In this document: one piece after another, positions 41,406 through 52,442 of the stretch | Numbering within the stretch: the first letter of the stretch is position 1 | How the letters are laid out: the number at the start of each line of letters is the position of its first letter | Assembly (NCBI GenBank): GCA_951799405.1 | Contig: OX637350.1 | Location: 3,705,852 to 3,769,851, forward strand | Reading direction: 5' to 3' | Source of the DNA: Agapetus fuscipes | Taxonomy: Eukaryota > Arthropoda > Insecta > Trichoptera > Glossosomatidae | DNA length: 64,000 nucleotides | Notes under the pieces: generated by a model | What the model saw: the letters and a program-made list of their open reading frames with translations, nothing else | Told to the model about the DNA's origin: nothing | The model's database searches: none | Made by a program: the position numbers and the translations under genes

Positions 41406-41512
41406 AAATGTCCCGTTTAAAATGAGGCAAAAATGGTAATAAAGTAGACTGCATGGTTTCAATGGGGGAAAAATACGTATTGTTTATTTGGTTTTAATGT
41501 ATTTTTGTACTT

Positions 41513-41596
41513 TGAGCCTATATTTTTTAACTACTTTGTTATATCATTTTAAAAGGGAAGCCGATGGGAACCGGCTTGTATGGCACCCTTCGCCAC
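41513..41596. repeat. Dispersed repeat, copy 2 of 2
   Basis: Matches 1..84 with few changes (extra A in the AAAAGGGAAGCC stretch, GATGGGAACC for GATAGGAACC). It lies at the edge of the strand-switching array, and TGATAGGCAGTCATGTGCC follows. Confidence 0.8.
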
Positions 41597-41684
41597 TGAT
41601 AGGCAGTCATGTGCCGTTTCATTACTGTGTCATTCTAACATGGAACCAGACAAAGTAAAGAACAAAGACTTCTCTGTACTCAAG

Positions 41685-41832
41685 TATAAAACTTGATGCT
41701 TAAATTTAAACGTAGCGTTTAACCACAAATGTATGTGAAACTGAAAAAACATCTAGAGGAGCGTTTCAGTTTGCATACATTTTTGATACAACGATATTTG
41801 AGTTTTGACGTAAAATTTTATACTTGGGTTAC
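41685..41832. mobile_element. Hairpin MITE, family H
   Basis: The ends are CAAGTATAAAACTTGATGC and ACGTAAAATTTTATACTTGG. Inner arms AAATGTATGTGAAACTGAAA and CGTTTCAGTTTGCATACATT are separated by a CATCTAGAGGAG core. Confidence 0.75.
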
Positions 41833-42284
41833 TGATCACGAGATACGATTATAGCGTCGTGATTTCTCGTCTGGGAGAAACCGCTGACCCGAGGATCAAA
41901 CTGGGATGACCCTCACACACCCTCCGAGAAACAAAGATGATCCTGGGTCTAAATGCTATTCTAGCTAGGGTGGGTTAGATGAATAGCATCGAGGCCGCAA
42001 GACGACAGTTAATATTTTCGACAAACCAAATCCGTCGCTTTGATCTTAATTAATTTCTGAAAAATTCCCCAGACGATAATGATTATTTTCATTATTGCGA
42101 ATTATTTTGTTTCCTAAGAAAATAATTGGCACACAAAAATGTATTGATTTAGCTGTCATAATATACAATCAAAACATAATAAAATTGTTACACAAAAGGT
42201 ACTATCAGTAAAAAATTGTATTTGTAGCTAAGTCGCCAGTTAACCAAAGATTCGGCATAGCTGCCATAATTTTATCAAATCTTT
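41833..42284. other. No gene recognised
   Basis: Contains an isolated moderately GC-rich segment at 41860..41990; no frame. Confidence 0.4.
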
Positions 42285-42400
42285 GCAAACTTCATTCAAT
42301 TCTGGTTGATTCATTCCGGACAGTTTTGCCCATTGCTCCGATGGGCATTATCAGCGGTTGGCTAGTCGCTGTGATCTTCATACAGGATCTGCTGTTCTGG
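42285..42400 (-). mobile_element. Penelope-like 3' end remnant
   Basis: On the minus strand GATAATGCCCATCGGAGCAA, TGGGCAAAACTGTCCGGAAT form a CCCAT/ATGGG stem-loop followed by AAACTGTCC, as in the copies at 28640 and 29147. Confidence 0.55.
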
Positions 42401-42475
42401 AAGCAACGCTAGCCTTTGAATTAGTGAAAAAAAAAGTGATTGTTGTGTCAACAAGTACCGGCCGTGAAAGTTTCA

Positions 42476-42535
42476 ATGTACAATTCATTCAATTCATTCA
42501 TATCCATCACCTTTTCATACGTTTTCTTCTTTAAC
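42476..42535 (-). mobile_element. RTE-like LINE fragment
   Basis: CAATTCATTCATATCCATCA and TTTCATACGTTTTCTTCTTT are the reverse of the MKKVMDMN-coding block. Confidence 0.55.
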
Positions 42536-42603
42536 ATAAAAAAATTCAATTAAAACATTCTGAGTATTTATTTCACTTCGAGTACCTACTTTTGACTTGC
42601 TTA

Positions 42604-43018
42604 GGCCCGGTATTTTGAAGTATCGTTAAGTTAACTAAAATGCGATTTTAGTTAAATCATCATAATATTTCACTCACCGAATTTCGGCAGTAAATATTTA
42701 GTAACTTTAACTTTCGATTTTCAAGATGGCGGCGCTTCACTGACAGCAGCTGTCCTTTTTTAATGTAAGGATACATCAAAACTGTTGCAAACTGAACATT
42801 TTCTGTCTCGTTTTCTAGCTTAATGAAAGGCATAAGATTTTTATGAATAGTAGTTTGTTTTAAAGCTTTTGAATGGCATTTTAATTATTTCCAAGATTAA
42901 GGGGCGTGGCCTCATACTTCGGTAATGTTCGGTTTTAGTTAACTCGAGATTGAGTATTTTGAATGAAAGTTCAAGTAATAGTTAACTAAAATATTACTAC
43001 AGTTCAATATACCGGGCC
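42604..43018. mobile_element. PIF/Harbinger-type MITE with TTA duplication
   Basis: 415 bp with terminal repeats GGCCCGGTATTTTGAAGTA and CAATATACCGGGCC, flanked on each side by TTA (42601..42603, 43019..43021). GG-starting ends with a 3-bp TTA duplication are typical of PIF/Harbinger elements. No transposase is inside, so it is non-autonomous. Flanking sequence resembles an uninterrupted stretch at 22715..22750. Confidence 0.78.
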
Positions 43019-43334
43019 TTAGGTACGTCATTTTCAAGAGGACACTCAAATACTTAATTTTTTATAATTCCATATAAATATGAATTTTCACTGTGGAAAT
43101 ACACAAACTCTTAAAAGTTTACAATATTATGTATATTTTCTCATAGAAAGTTGTTAAGATACCTACTATCTAATGTTCAAACATGTGTTTTTAAAACTCA
43201 TTAACTGTCTAATCAAATTAATTTTATAACTAGAGGTTAACTTCCATATACTCGTATTCAAAGACTATACATTTTTTAATTAAAGAATATTGTAACCAAT
43301 GTTATGCCAATAGGTCTACGCGCAACTGGAAGGT

Positions 43335-43375
43335 CTCTTAGGCCCAGTATTTTCAACATAAGCATAGTGACTTTA
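43335..43375 (+). mobile_element. End fragment of the same MITE family
   Basis: CTTAGGCCCAGTATTTTCAA repeats the TTA plus GGCCCGGTATTTTGAA terminus with two changes. Nothing further matches. Confidence 0.45.
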
Positions 43376-43400
43376 TACTGGATGAAAAGGACGCGCTTAT

Positions 43401-43727
43401 GTCCGGTCGATAGCTCAGTTGGTAGAGTGCTCGCATTCTACCCCGTGAGCTCGGGTTCGAATCCCACCGAGGAGGGTGTCAGAAATGATTTCCTATTTCG
43501 GTGTTTATTTCAAACCCCACAATAAAAATACCGGCAAGGTTTACTCAGTCTTCACAAGAAATGAGTGCCAGCCCCCTCGGGAGCTGGGAAACCTCCACTT
43601 CAACTGAAGTGGTTGGCGTAAGGCCGGCCCCCTTACCTGTAAAAATAAATAGGTTCAACTCGCCACATGGGATCCCTTCGGGGATAACGCGGCAAGAAGT
43701 TACACTATATGTGTAGCTTAGTTATGT
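43401..43727 (+). mobile_element. SINE-B reference copy, full length
   Basis: The tRNA-derived head starts GTCCGGTCGATAGCTCAG, with perfect A box TAGCTCAGTTGG (43411..43422) and B box GGTTCGAATCC (43454..43464). The body has TGTCAGAAATGATTTCC, ACCGGCAAGGTTTACTCAG, GAAGTGGTTGGCGTAAGGCC and CCTTACCTGTAAAAATAAAT. The 3' end is GGGATAACGCGGCAAGAAGT, TACACTATATGTGTAGCTTA. There is no acceptor-stem pairing, so it is not a functional tRNA. The internal promoter looks intact. Confidence 0.95.
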
Positions 43728-43782
43728 CAATCGCTTAAGTAGTTTTTTTTTTATCAGTTCTTCTTCTTCTTCGTGTCAGACA

Positions 43783-44010
43783 CTACACTACTCTTGCCCA
43801 GTGTCGGGCAACATCCACTGCTTCACTATTACTCTCCATTAGGTCAAACAGTGAGCAGGTTGTTGGGCAGGCCGGGCAGATCCGAAGATGATCCATTGAC
43901 TGTTGGCCTCCGCATTCACAAAGCGTGGTGTCATCTTGATGAAGGATTCCCCAGGTTCTCATCTTACAGCGAGCTCTGCCAACACCCGTTCTTATCAGTT
44001 GAAAGCCACA
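43783..44010 (-). mobile_element. Non-LTR retrotransposon C-terminal fragment
   Basis: The minus-strand frame has FQLIRTGVGRARCKMRTWGI, then TTLCECGGQQSMDHLRICPA. RTGVGRC...WG and CxCG...QxMDHL..CP are the usual C-terminus of Jockey/CR1-type reverse transcriptases. The frame is open for 97 codons, but upstream domains are absent. It differs from the other LINE ends in the window. Confidence 0.78.
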
Positions 44011-44079
44011 TATTCTAACATTGAAAATACTGAGCATTAGAATAAGACAAAATTTAGCTTGACGTTTCCATCTCATGAT

Positions 44080-44727
44080 CTCTTATCAAATACGAAATTT
44101 TATTGTGATTCAGATATCAATAGATCTTAATCAAGAAAAAAAGAAGGAAGATTTTTACCATTAAATTGTGGAAAATAAAATAATCCAAATATTACAAATA
44201 AAGAGACTTTTTCCCAAGTGGTCGTCAACGTTGGAAGAAAATAATAAAAGAGATGGATACAAATAAAAAGTAACAAGATTGTATACTCATACTTTACAAT
44301 ATAAATTATAAAAAGTATGGCTACTTCCAATCCGTTATCAGTCCGAAATAAATCGTTGTTTTTGTTTTTTTAGTTACAGCAAAGAGAAAGGGTTGCACGA
44401 ATTCCCACAACGCTCCCACAAAATCGGACTTGGTCGGTAGTTGCCTTATATATTGTGCTTGTGCGCCATGTGGGACAGAGAGAGCTACTGCGCTCAGTAC
44501 AACCCTTAGAGACAAACCCACCCCCCGTCAGATAGTCACTGATATTTCTCCCTCGGCGATAGAAAAAGAAAAAAAACTCTGTTTTTTGCAGTACAAAGTC
44601 CCTTTGAGCACAGATTGCTTACAGCTTTAACTTTGTGTAAAAACTTTTGGTAAATTCATGTCATATTTACAATTTATAAGTTTACGTTACTAAGCTAATG
44701 AAGCTACACCTTAATAGTGTAACGTGT
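44080..44727. other. No gene; possible promoter-like LTR piece
   Basis: On the minus strand, CAATATATAAGGCAACTAC near 44450 and a following pyrimidine-rich stretch could be part of an unclassified LTR. Support is weak. Confidence 0.3.
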
Positions 44728-44780
44728 CTATAGTGTTCGCTTATACATGCCGCATGTAAATTACAACTTTAAATTTCGGG
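44728..44780 (-). mobile_element. Rep-A internal fragment
   Basis: GTTCGCTTATACATGCCGCA and TGTAAATTACAACTTTAAAT are a reverse central piece, 50 bp upstream of a forward full copy. Confidence 0.65.
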
Positions 44781-44832
44781 GAAATGAAACTCGAATTCAA
44801 TTTTTTTGTTATAAAATGTAATTTGTCGTGTA

Positions 44833-45088
44833 TGTTCCTTGACTTATATGTCAGTATGCGGCTGACCACCCATGCTGTTAAAATGGTTCACTTTGCCAAT
44901 GTCACCCCTGTTTGAGGGAAGGACGGCAAGAGTTGCAGGGTGTATGTCCATTTGAGATTTGGTTTTTATGTTGTAGGTTTACATGAGGCATGTGCAAGCG
45001 CGAACTTGTATGTGTCTGGTTGTGGGAATGCATGAAATGTGAATCGTCAATGTAACATATCTTTGCAATTTAGATTAGATTAGATGTT
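44833..45088 (+). mobile_element. Rep-A copy, full length
   Basis: Head GTTCCTTGACTTATATG, tail CAATTTAGATTAGATTAG. ATGTTC occurs on both sides and could be a 6-bp target duplication. Upstream AAATGTAATTTGTCGTGTAT is shared with the copy at 18473. Confidence 0.92.
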
Positions 45089-45497
45089 CAACGTTTATGT
45101 AATGAAAAATTATTGTTGTCGGATTCTGTCTTTCTTTCAATAAAAGGTGAAAATTCAATATTTTTCAAGTCACTCTAAAATTATACTCAAAAGGCGTTTA
45201 TAACAAAAAACATTTTCTAATGTTCAAATGTTTTTAAGTCACATCGTAAAAGAAAAAAAAACTCAAGAATTAATGAGTGATAAAATTTAATTCGTGGCTC
45301 TTTCAGTCGAATGATTCAGAATTTGTGAACTTTTTGGAGCTATGAAATTTACCCTTATTTGCTAACTGAGCATTTTTTTAAATCTTTGATAAGCAATCAA
45401 ATTCTTTCAGTTGAAAAAACCATTAATTAAGGAATTATAAATTTAGAATCAGGTCACTCCGAATGAAAATGAAAAATAAAAATTCAGTGTTGATAAT
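45089..45497. other. AT-rich spacer
   Basis: No gene recognised. Confidence 0.4.
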
Positions 45498-45648
45498 ATG
45501 TTCATTTACGATTGTTTTTTTTTTGTGTTGTCGGTCCACATTTGGCATGTGTAAACGCAAACTTAAACGTATCTGCTGGTGGGAAGGAATGTTTTATGAA
45601 TCTTAAATGTAATATATATTTTCAACTTCGGTTAAAGATTATAGAACT
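45498..45648 (+). mobile_element. Rep-A 3' half, old
   Basis: ATGTTCATTTACGATTG to TTTTCAACTTCGGTTAAAGA, with several changes in each block. Confidence 0.75.
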
Positions 45649-45787
45649 CAAAAGTCAATAAAATACTTTGACACATTATCGTTTCTTTGAAAAAAAGTTA
45701 AAGTGGATCAAATCATTTATTTAATTTTTCATGAGAACTTATGCGCCTGATTTTTGGTATTGCATACATTAAATATGAGTCTGAAAT

Positions 45788-46117
45788 GTTGATATTATTA
45801 CAAACGTATGAGTTCGTGTGGACGTGAGCTTAGGCACGCTGATTGGTGTGTGTGATGTCTCTAGTATAGTGTCGAACAATCCTAGTGGAAGTATCTACCA
45901 TGTTTTCGAACATGCAAGAATCGTCTCTGCCGCACATGTAAATACGAGCAAAGATTCTGCGGGTAGATAGAGTCGCTTTGAGCATTGTAATGCAAAGACC
46001 AGTGGGCAGAGAGTGAAGAGTAAACAGTACATTGTAACCTATATTGTGAAAAATAAATGATGTGAAGTAATTTTAAATCGCAACTTAATTACAAGAACGC
46101 CAAGTCAAATCATAACA
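45788..46117 (+). mobile_element. Probable LTR fragment
   Basis: Starts TGTTGATATTATTACAAACG and ends CAAATCATAACA. AATAAATGATGTGAAGTAAT and AATTACAAGAACGCC lie near the end, as in 11796..11874. There is no clear target duplication. Class inferred from TGTT...AACA ends and the polyadenylation signal. Confidence 0.5.
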
Positions 46118-46140
46118 ATTTAATATTATACTGAATTGTG

Positions 46141-46266
46141 TTTGTGGTTTTTCGGGTTAGACCATGGTCTACATGCAGTTTTTTTTATCTGCCATTTAAA
46201 AAATAAATAAATCTGGCAGATAAAAAAGCTGCAGGTAGACCATGGTCTAACCCAAAAAACCACAAA
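46141..46266. mobile_element. Foldback element, 53-bp arms
   Basis: Left arm 46141..46193 and right arm 46213..46266 share GGTTAGACCATGGTCTACAT with about four mismatches. The loop of about 20 bp is A-rich. No coding content. Confidence 0.85.
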
Positions 46267-47608
46267 AATAATTCAGTGTTTAATACCGACCATGAAAGTG
46301 TTAGTGGAAGTTGTAATAATATTATGTTTGCAACATAGATTATAGATTTCATGAAAATATTAAAGTGTACAAAAAGATAAATAAAATGGACAAGGACGTA
46401 ATAAATACTTGATATATTTCATGCATGAATGGAACAAGTTGACAATTTCATGTTTTCATGAAAAACAAAGTGTTTCTCGGAAACTGACAGCTCTAGAATG
46501 GAGCAGTTCAGGGTGACGAAAATTACGAGTGTCAATCTTCTATAAAAGAGGTGTAAAAAGAAAACAAAAGAGTCTTCTTGCAATAATTTTAACTTCAATT
46601 GTGCATTGTTTCACTAAAAGTTGGTATGAAAATCATCCCAAATCAAAATATTTCACCAAAGCAATCCTTAAATATAAATGAATTAATAGTAGTCCTTTAG
46701 ATATTAGTTGTAATAATATTAGCCGATACACAAACCGAACACGTTTTTTATCAACTCAATTCTCTTGTGGTTCATATATTTAATTTAAAAATCTACAGAT
46801 CCCAAAGGCGTAATTTTCAATGTGGAAAATCACTCCCCGTCGGCCATTTAATCTTTTTTTTTCAACCATAAATTTAAACGCGCCATTTAAAAACGGCAAA
46901 CAAATAACATACAATTAAATGGTTTTTATTGAAACAGACTGACAAATAACTAAACGTCTTTTTTCGTTTTTATTGTTAATTAATTGTGCTGATGTTTTGG
47001 TTTTATTGTTAACGAATAGTGAAAGGCGCATTTTCACATAAATTTTAGGCGTTAAATAAATAAATAAATTCAATGCTGGTTGCGGTGAGTTGACCAAAAA
47101 TGTATTGTTTTCATTGGGCGGGAAGGCACTAAATTATTTTAGTTGTATGTTTCACAAATTGTCGACAATTTTAACAACTGAATTATTGCCCTACGGAAAA
47201 GTATGTGCATAAATAATGAAGCATTGTAACAACACTTTTTACATGAGATCACAATTTTTCATGACTGTGAAAGAGTTATTTCATTATCACCTTTTTGTAG
47301 ATTTACGCAATATTTTATACTAGGTGTAATTATTAAAGAATAATCTTTTCATTGTATATTATTTAAAAGACAGTGATTCAGCAGTAGTACAATATCGCTA
47401 TTTAGAGCACAATCAACAATACGGAAAAGACCATTACGCTACGCAGAAGATATATTTCTTCGAGAAAAAGAAGAATAAAGGATTTGCGTTTGAATTTGAC
47501 ATAAGTTTTCATAAAACAAAACATGAAAAATATGAACTCAAAGTAAAGTTTCCTCAAACATTTTTTTTCTGATAGCTCTATTGTCAAATTAAGATCAATT
47601 TCGCGAAA
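46267..47608. other. No gene; one family-H end
   Basis: At 47295..47325, GATTTACGCAATATTTTATA and CTAGGTGTAA match the right end of hairpin family H; the left end is lacking. The rest is AT-rich. Confidence 0.5.
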
Positions 47609-47876
47609 AATAGACATGTCGCACGTTTAATAATAAAGAGAAATAACTCGAAAATTGGGAAAATCGAGATTTTGTAATAAAACTCAAGAACAATGCGAGA
47701 AAAATAGGTAGAATGCGACAGCCGTTCAATTTGGACGAATATGACCGAGATAAAACATCGGCCGCCTTTTTCATCCCATACAAGTTGTACTGGATGTCTG
47801 AACTTCAAACGTGATTTCCCAACATTCATGTTTTTTGAGTTAATGCTCTTTATTATTAAACGTGCGATGTGTAAGA
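47609..47876. mobile_element. Foldback element, 60-bp arms
   Basis: GTCGCACGTTTAATAATAAA at the left mirrors TTTATTATTAAACGTGCGAT at the right, extending over about 60 bp with gaps. A 140-bp spacer contains overlapping short frames on both strands. Confidence 0.75.
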
Positions 47877-48049
47877 TGACAGTACACTTTTTGCTTTGTC
47901 ATGTCAGATATCCAAAAAATATATATTTACCTTTCGACAGGGTGCTAGACGTTTCATGTTAAAGTCAGTGAACTTGAAAATTTCCGTCGTAGAGTTGTCG
48001 ACAATTTGTATGTCCTTTAGCCAGATCGTATCTCGACTCAATGGGCAAT
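47877..48049. other. Unassigned spacer
   Basis: Short overlapping frames on both strands; no motif recognised. Confidence 0.35.
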
Positions 48050-48215
48050 CCAGAACCTCAAGTAGAAAACATTTTGTTAAAGCTAAAACGCATCGTTTTA
48101 CCAAAAATGTATGAAAAGTAAATCTCTTACTAGTGGAGCTGTTTCAATTTTCGTACATTTTTGGAAAAACATGAAGTTGAGTTGAAGCGTAAGCTTTCAC
48201 AGTTGGGGTGCAAAT
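48050..48215. mobile_element. Hairpin MITE, family H variant
   Basis: ACCAAAAATGTATGAAAAGT and TTTCAATTTTCGTACATTTT are the inner arms, with CTTACTAGTGGAGC between. It ends in AGTTGGGGTGC, in place of the usual ATACTTGGGGTA-like end. Confidence 0.65.
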
Positions 48216-48484
48216 ATCTGACATCGTTTGTAGTGTGTGTACATAATAATTTATAAAAGGCATCCCCCTTTACTCGTGTATCATGCTGACAGAAGAAATT
48301 TTAAAAATCCAAGTAGGCTGGATTTTTCAACATGAAAAATGAGATAGATAAATTGGATACATATTTTTTTGTCTTCATTTTCATTGATATTTCGAAGTTA
48401 TGACCGACGACAGAAATAATGAACAAGAAATAAATACATTATTTACAGATTTCATTTTTTTTTCATTTAATTTTGCCTACTTTG
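48216..48484. other. AT-rich spacer
   Basis: No gene recognised. Confidence 0.4.
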
Positions 48485-48548
48485 CTTATTACACCCCTCC
48501 GGGCATATCGCGGCGATAAGTTACACGATATGTGTAACTTAGTTACGT
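48485..48548 (+). mobile_element. SINE-B 3' end fragment
   Basis: ACCCCTCCGGGCATATCGCG and GATAAGTTACACGATATGTG, ACTTAGTTACGTAG correspond to the last 65 bp of SINE-B. Confidence 0.78.
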
Positions 48549-49007
48549 AGCCTTTTGTCTACTATGCCAACAGACTCTAATATTATTTTTACTAGGAGCA
48601 CAGTATAACAGCTTTATTCTAGCTTTGAAGATAAAAAAGACTCCGAGGGGAACATTTTGTTATGCTTTCAAACAGATTATATTTAATAAAAACTGCGGTT
48701 TATTTATTTAACACAATTTATTTTATCACTTTCAGTTCAGAGTTAAATTTGCACAGTATAGTTCAACGGTTGATTGATTTCTGAAGCTACATGGAATTTC
48801 GGTTCTCAATTTATAATAAAAAGAAAGATAATAGGGTAATACCACATAATATTTTTTTCATTGTATAAAATGGTAGAATACATTTTTTTAAATGCATCTG
48901 CGTTTTTAAAACAAAAATATCTTGCTTAGTTATTAAACTAAAGCTCTTTAAAATTAGCTTATTCTCGATTTCCGGAAAAAGGTCATTTTGTTTATTTAGG
49001 CAGATAT
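48549..49007. other. AT-rich, no gene
   Basis: An 85-codon minus-strand frame at 48811..49068 runs partly into the tandem duplication; not recognised. Confidence 0.4.
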
Positions 49008-49135
49008 GACGTCGATGCATCTTCGGAGTGTAGGTATCGACGGGCCCAGTGGCGAACCTTGACGTCATTTTGACGTCGATGCATCTTCGGAGTGTAGATA
49101 TCGACGGGCCCAGTGGCGAACCTTGACGTCATTTT
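49008..49135. repeat. 64-bp tandem duplication
   Basis: GACGTCGATGCATCTTCGGA starts at 49008 and again at 49072; the two units differ at one base (TAGGTATC/TAGATATC). Each unit contains GACGTCATTTT and GGCGAACCTTGACGTC. A short inverted copy, GACGTCAAGGTTCGC, follows at once. Confidence 0.93.
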
Positions 49136-49950
49136 GACGTCAAGGTTCGCTAAGTCGAACTCGCTGCGTTTTGGCGCAAATCAAATTCTCCGCATTTTAT
49201 TTTTGAAAATTATCATATATTTTTATTTTTACTACACAACAAAAATATGGCTGTGATCCTTGAAATGTACTCTACAGAACCATATTATTTTCAACCGTTT
49301 TACCTACCACTGCAACTACCTTATTCTCGAAACATGGAGAATCGCTACATACCACCTTGCTAGATTTTGCAAGAACATTCAATTCAACACTTGAATAATT
49401 TCGAACAAATACAAATTATTATCAAATACAAATTATATTGCAAAGTAAATACTTAAGTGTCTATTTATTTCTAGAGAGACTTTTTTATAAACTAACGCAG
49501 ACAAACCAAACAAAATCCAACATATTCGTAAGAATATTATTATGTCTCATATTGCAAACAAGAAAAGTGGAAACCTTTTTCTGTCTCGAATTTAATACAG
49601 AACTTTTGATAAAGTTTTGATTTTCCCCATACTCGGAATGTGTAATCTAATATTTGCTGAGTGAAAGCGTTTCTCGGAATTATTGGTTCCCTAAAAAGAA
49701 AATTGGCTGAAGAAAATTTGTCAACACACAAAATGAAATTTCATTTAGAAAATTCGATCGAGGCAGTAAAAAAAGTTGAAGGTTTCCCATATCTTGGATC
49801 GAGTTAACCTATTAGGTAATACAAGTCGTATTCTTGCGGTTATTTTGGACTTTAGATTTCGTAAATTTCCCACCCTTGCGCACAATTTAAAGTAAAGTAT
49901 ATTTATATATTTTTAAGACACAATAATTTGCTTACAATACTAAAAATGCT
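49136..49950. other. No gene recognised
   Basis: AT-rich sequence with short frames on both strands. Confidence 0.4.
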
Positions 49951-50266
49951 TCTAAGCTGCACACACAGCCTAACTTCTTTCCAAGTTTTTTCGACGAGAT
50001 CATATTCGGCGAGTGGAACCTACTTATTGTTACGTGTAAGGGGCCGGCCTTACGTCAACCACTTCAGTTGAAGTGAGGGTTTCCCAGCTCCTGAGGCTGG
50101 TACCCATTTCTTGTGAAGGAAGAAGCAAGAGTATACCTTGTCGGTATTTTATTTTGGGTTTGAAATAAATATCGAAACGGGAAATCATTTCTGACACCCT
50201 CAGTAGGAGTCTTACCCGAGCTCTCAGCATGGAACACATGCACTGTATCAACTAAGATATTGGCCT
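49951..50266 (-). mobile_element. SINE-B copy, diverged
   Basis: Reverse, from CTAAGCTGCACACACAG to AACTAAGATATTGGCC. Both promoter boxes are mutated. The body GGCCTTACGTCAACCACTTC is well kept. Confidence 0.87.
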
Positions 50267-50287
50267 TATGAAGGATTAAGGCAACAT

Positions 50288-50440
50288 CATATTCACTTTG
50301 CCAATGCTTACCCTGTTTCAGGGAAGGTCCGCAAAAGTCATGCAGCATTTGTAAGAGCAAATTTACACGTGCCTGTTTGTGGGCATGTATTTAATATGAA
50401 TTATAAACGTTAATATATCTGTGTAACTTAGATTAAAGAA
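50288..50440 (+). mobile_element. Rep-A copy with deletion
   Basis: CACTTTGCCAATGCTTACCC, then a jump from GCAAAAGTCATGC to AGCATTTGTAAGAGC; ends in GTGTAACTTAGATT. Confidence 0.8.
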
Positions 50441-50445
50441 ATTAC

Positions 50446-50483
50446 AGGGGTCAGCCTTATACCAACCTATTAGTCAAGGAACA
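50446..50483 (-). mobile_element. Rep-A head, inverted
   Basis: GGTCAGCCTTATACCAACCT and ATTAGTCAAGGAAC are a reverse head piece. It follows the tail of the previous forward copy, giving another inverted arrangement. Confidence 0.7.
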
Positions 50484-51357
50484 TGCTAGTAACTAATAAA
50501 ATAATTAGTTTTGCTGTCGATTAGTTCCCCAATCTTAGAAAGGGATGATATTATACTAATCTTATTACAACGTTTCCTCAAACAACCCTCAAATCAAATG
50601 ACAGCCACCTTAGGGATTAGTAATAATCTTTCATTTTGATGCTCCCATCTCCCTAATTCACAGTCCCAAGAGTACCCTTGAAGATAAGGCACGATCAATT
50701 CTTCCTGCATAAGTAAGCCACTTAAAAGTTAATCTAGAGAAAGTGGGGGTGATTATGATAATAAATAGCAGGTTAAATTCACAGTGTTAAATAGTGAACA
50801 TGATAAGTTGTTACCTGAAATTTATGTTACAGTTTTGTGGTTGAAAGATTATACTTTTGGAATTAAATTTATGTAACGAAATTCACGTTATTATTACAAT
50901 CGAATATTAAATATTAATTGCTTTCGTGTGAAAAAAAATATGTTTTAAAATTTTTAAATTTTTAAATGACAATTATAAAATGAAATACTCTTCTGTAAAA
51001 TAAAATTGACGAATCATACCGACGTACACAAGTTTATATTATTTGTTTTTCAGTCGTATCTGATGGTGCGGTTCTCATAATTAATTGTTGTTTCTTGTGA
51101 TCGAAGATTGTAGGTACATAAGATGAGGTTGGAATATAGAGGCCAGCTCTTACATCTGTGGTCCTACCAGTCGTCTACTAGTTGGACAAAATAAATTATG
51201 AATTTTGCAGTAATGGAGCATCTGCGGCATTTATTGATGGATTACCATAGGTTAATTAATGTACCTACAATATGCGATCACGTGCAACAACAATTATTTT
51301 TGGCAAATTATTTTAAGCTCCTTCGTTACATACGAGAGAAGACATCAGTACCGTGAA
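50484..51357. other. No gene recognised
   Basis: AT-rich. Confidence 0.4.
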
Positions 51358-51532
51358 TACGAGTTTTTTCACTTTACTCGAAGTATTAAGTATTTGAGAA
51401 AAATTAATGTGAACTTGTAAAGCACCTCTGGCAAAAAAAGTTTCCAAACCATTTTTGCCAGAGGTGCTTTACAAGTTCACATACATTTTTCTAGAATACT
51501 CAATACTTCGAGTAAAGTGAAAAAACTCGTAC
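51358..51532. mobile_element. Foldback element, 80-bp arms
   Basis: Left arm 51358..51438, right arm 51451..51532; both have TTTACTCGAAGTATT and GTAAAGCACCTCTGGCAAAA (or the complement). The loop is 12 bp. The arms share about 55 bp with the core of 24451..24680, so they belong to one family. Confidence 0.87.
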
Positions 51533-52442
51533 TCAGGGTACTGATCCGACTTCGATGAAACGCTGAGAAACCTAATCTTATGACTAACGCAGTTTCTAAA
51601 ATCTGTTTTCTTTTATTGTACAATAATATTCTTTCATCACGGTATATTTTTTATAAGAAATTCGATTGTTTAAGTAAGGTTTTTGTAAAAAAAAATACAC
51701 TATACATACATGATATTAAGTCATTATGTTTTAAATCAAACATTGGTCTAAAACTCTTTCAAATGTAGGAATAAGAAAGGATGTTAGGGAAGAGAGGAAT
51801 CCTGGGCAAAAGTGCAAAGGACTACAACTCACAGAAATCGAACTCGATGTATTTTTTGGCACGCCATTTATTTGGCTCACTGCCGCAAACACATGTTGAC
51901 AGTAGGGCTGGTAGAACACGAGAGAAAGTTTTACAACTAAAAAAAATATAAGACGTCAGACAAGTCTTCTTCCTCTTTTAACTTTTTAGTTGTTAGACAA
52001 AATGAGATTAGACGTCAAAATCGTCTTCTTCTTCTTTTAATGCTAGTTATCATATTAAATTCAGACCAAACATGTTAACATTTGAACGGTTATGTTTCCA
52101 CGTATGACCCAGATTCCAAATGCCACATCACAGCATAACAAATTATATACAAACTAACATTTAATGTCGAAACTGTTAGGTTAACTCGAAATAATTAAAG
52201 CGATTGCGATAAGATGGTAAAATCGATAGCGCGTAATCGCATTAAGCGTCCCCCAAGTAAAGCTTAGGCTCACCCTTAGCTCACCCTTAGCACAAAGCTC
52301 AACTCAATTAAGAATTAATTATGCTCAACTTCGTTAAGTATTATTAACATGCTCGGTAAACATTTTTCAAACACACCCTTAAGTATATTTTTAAGTGTTA
52401 CCTTATCTATTCACACAGTGTAAGTCCATTGTATTATTTAAA
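51533..52442. other. No gene; CTTCTTC-rich and CTTAGC words
   Basis: 51955..52045 has a diverged 60-bp duplication (GACGTCAGACAAGTCTTCTT / GACGTCAAAATCGTCTTCTT). Otherwise AT-rich. Confidence 0.45.

Noticed and set aside
43401..43477. Possible functional tRNA gene (perfect A and B boxes)
   Set aside because: The 5' GTCCGGT cannot pair with the sequence after the B box as an acceptor stem. The same head repeats in all SINE-B copies, so it is the SINE promoter.
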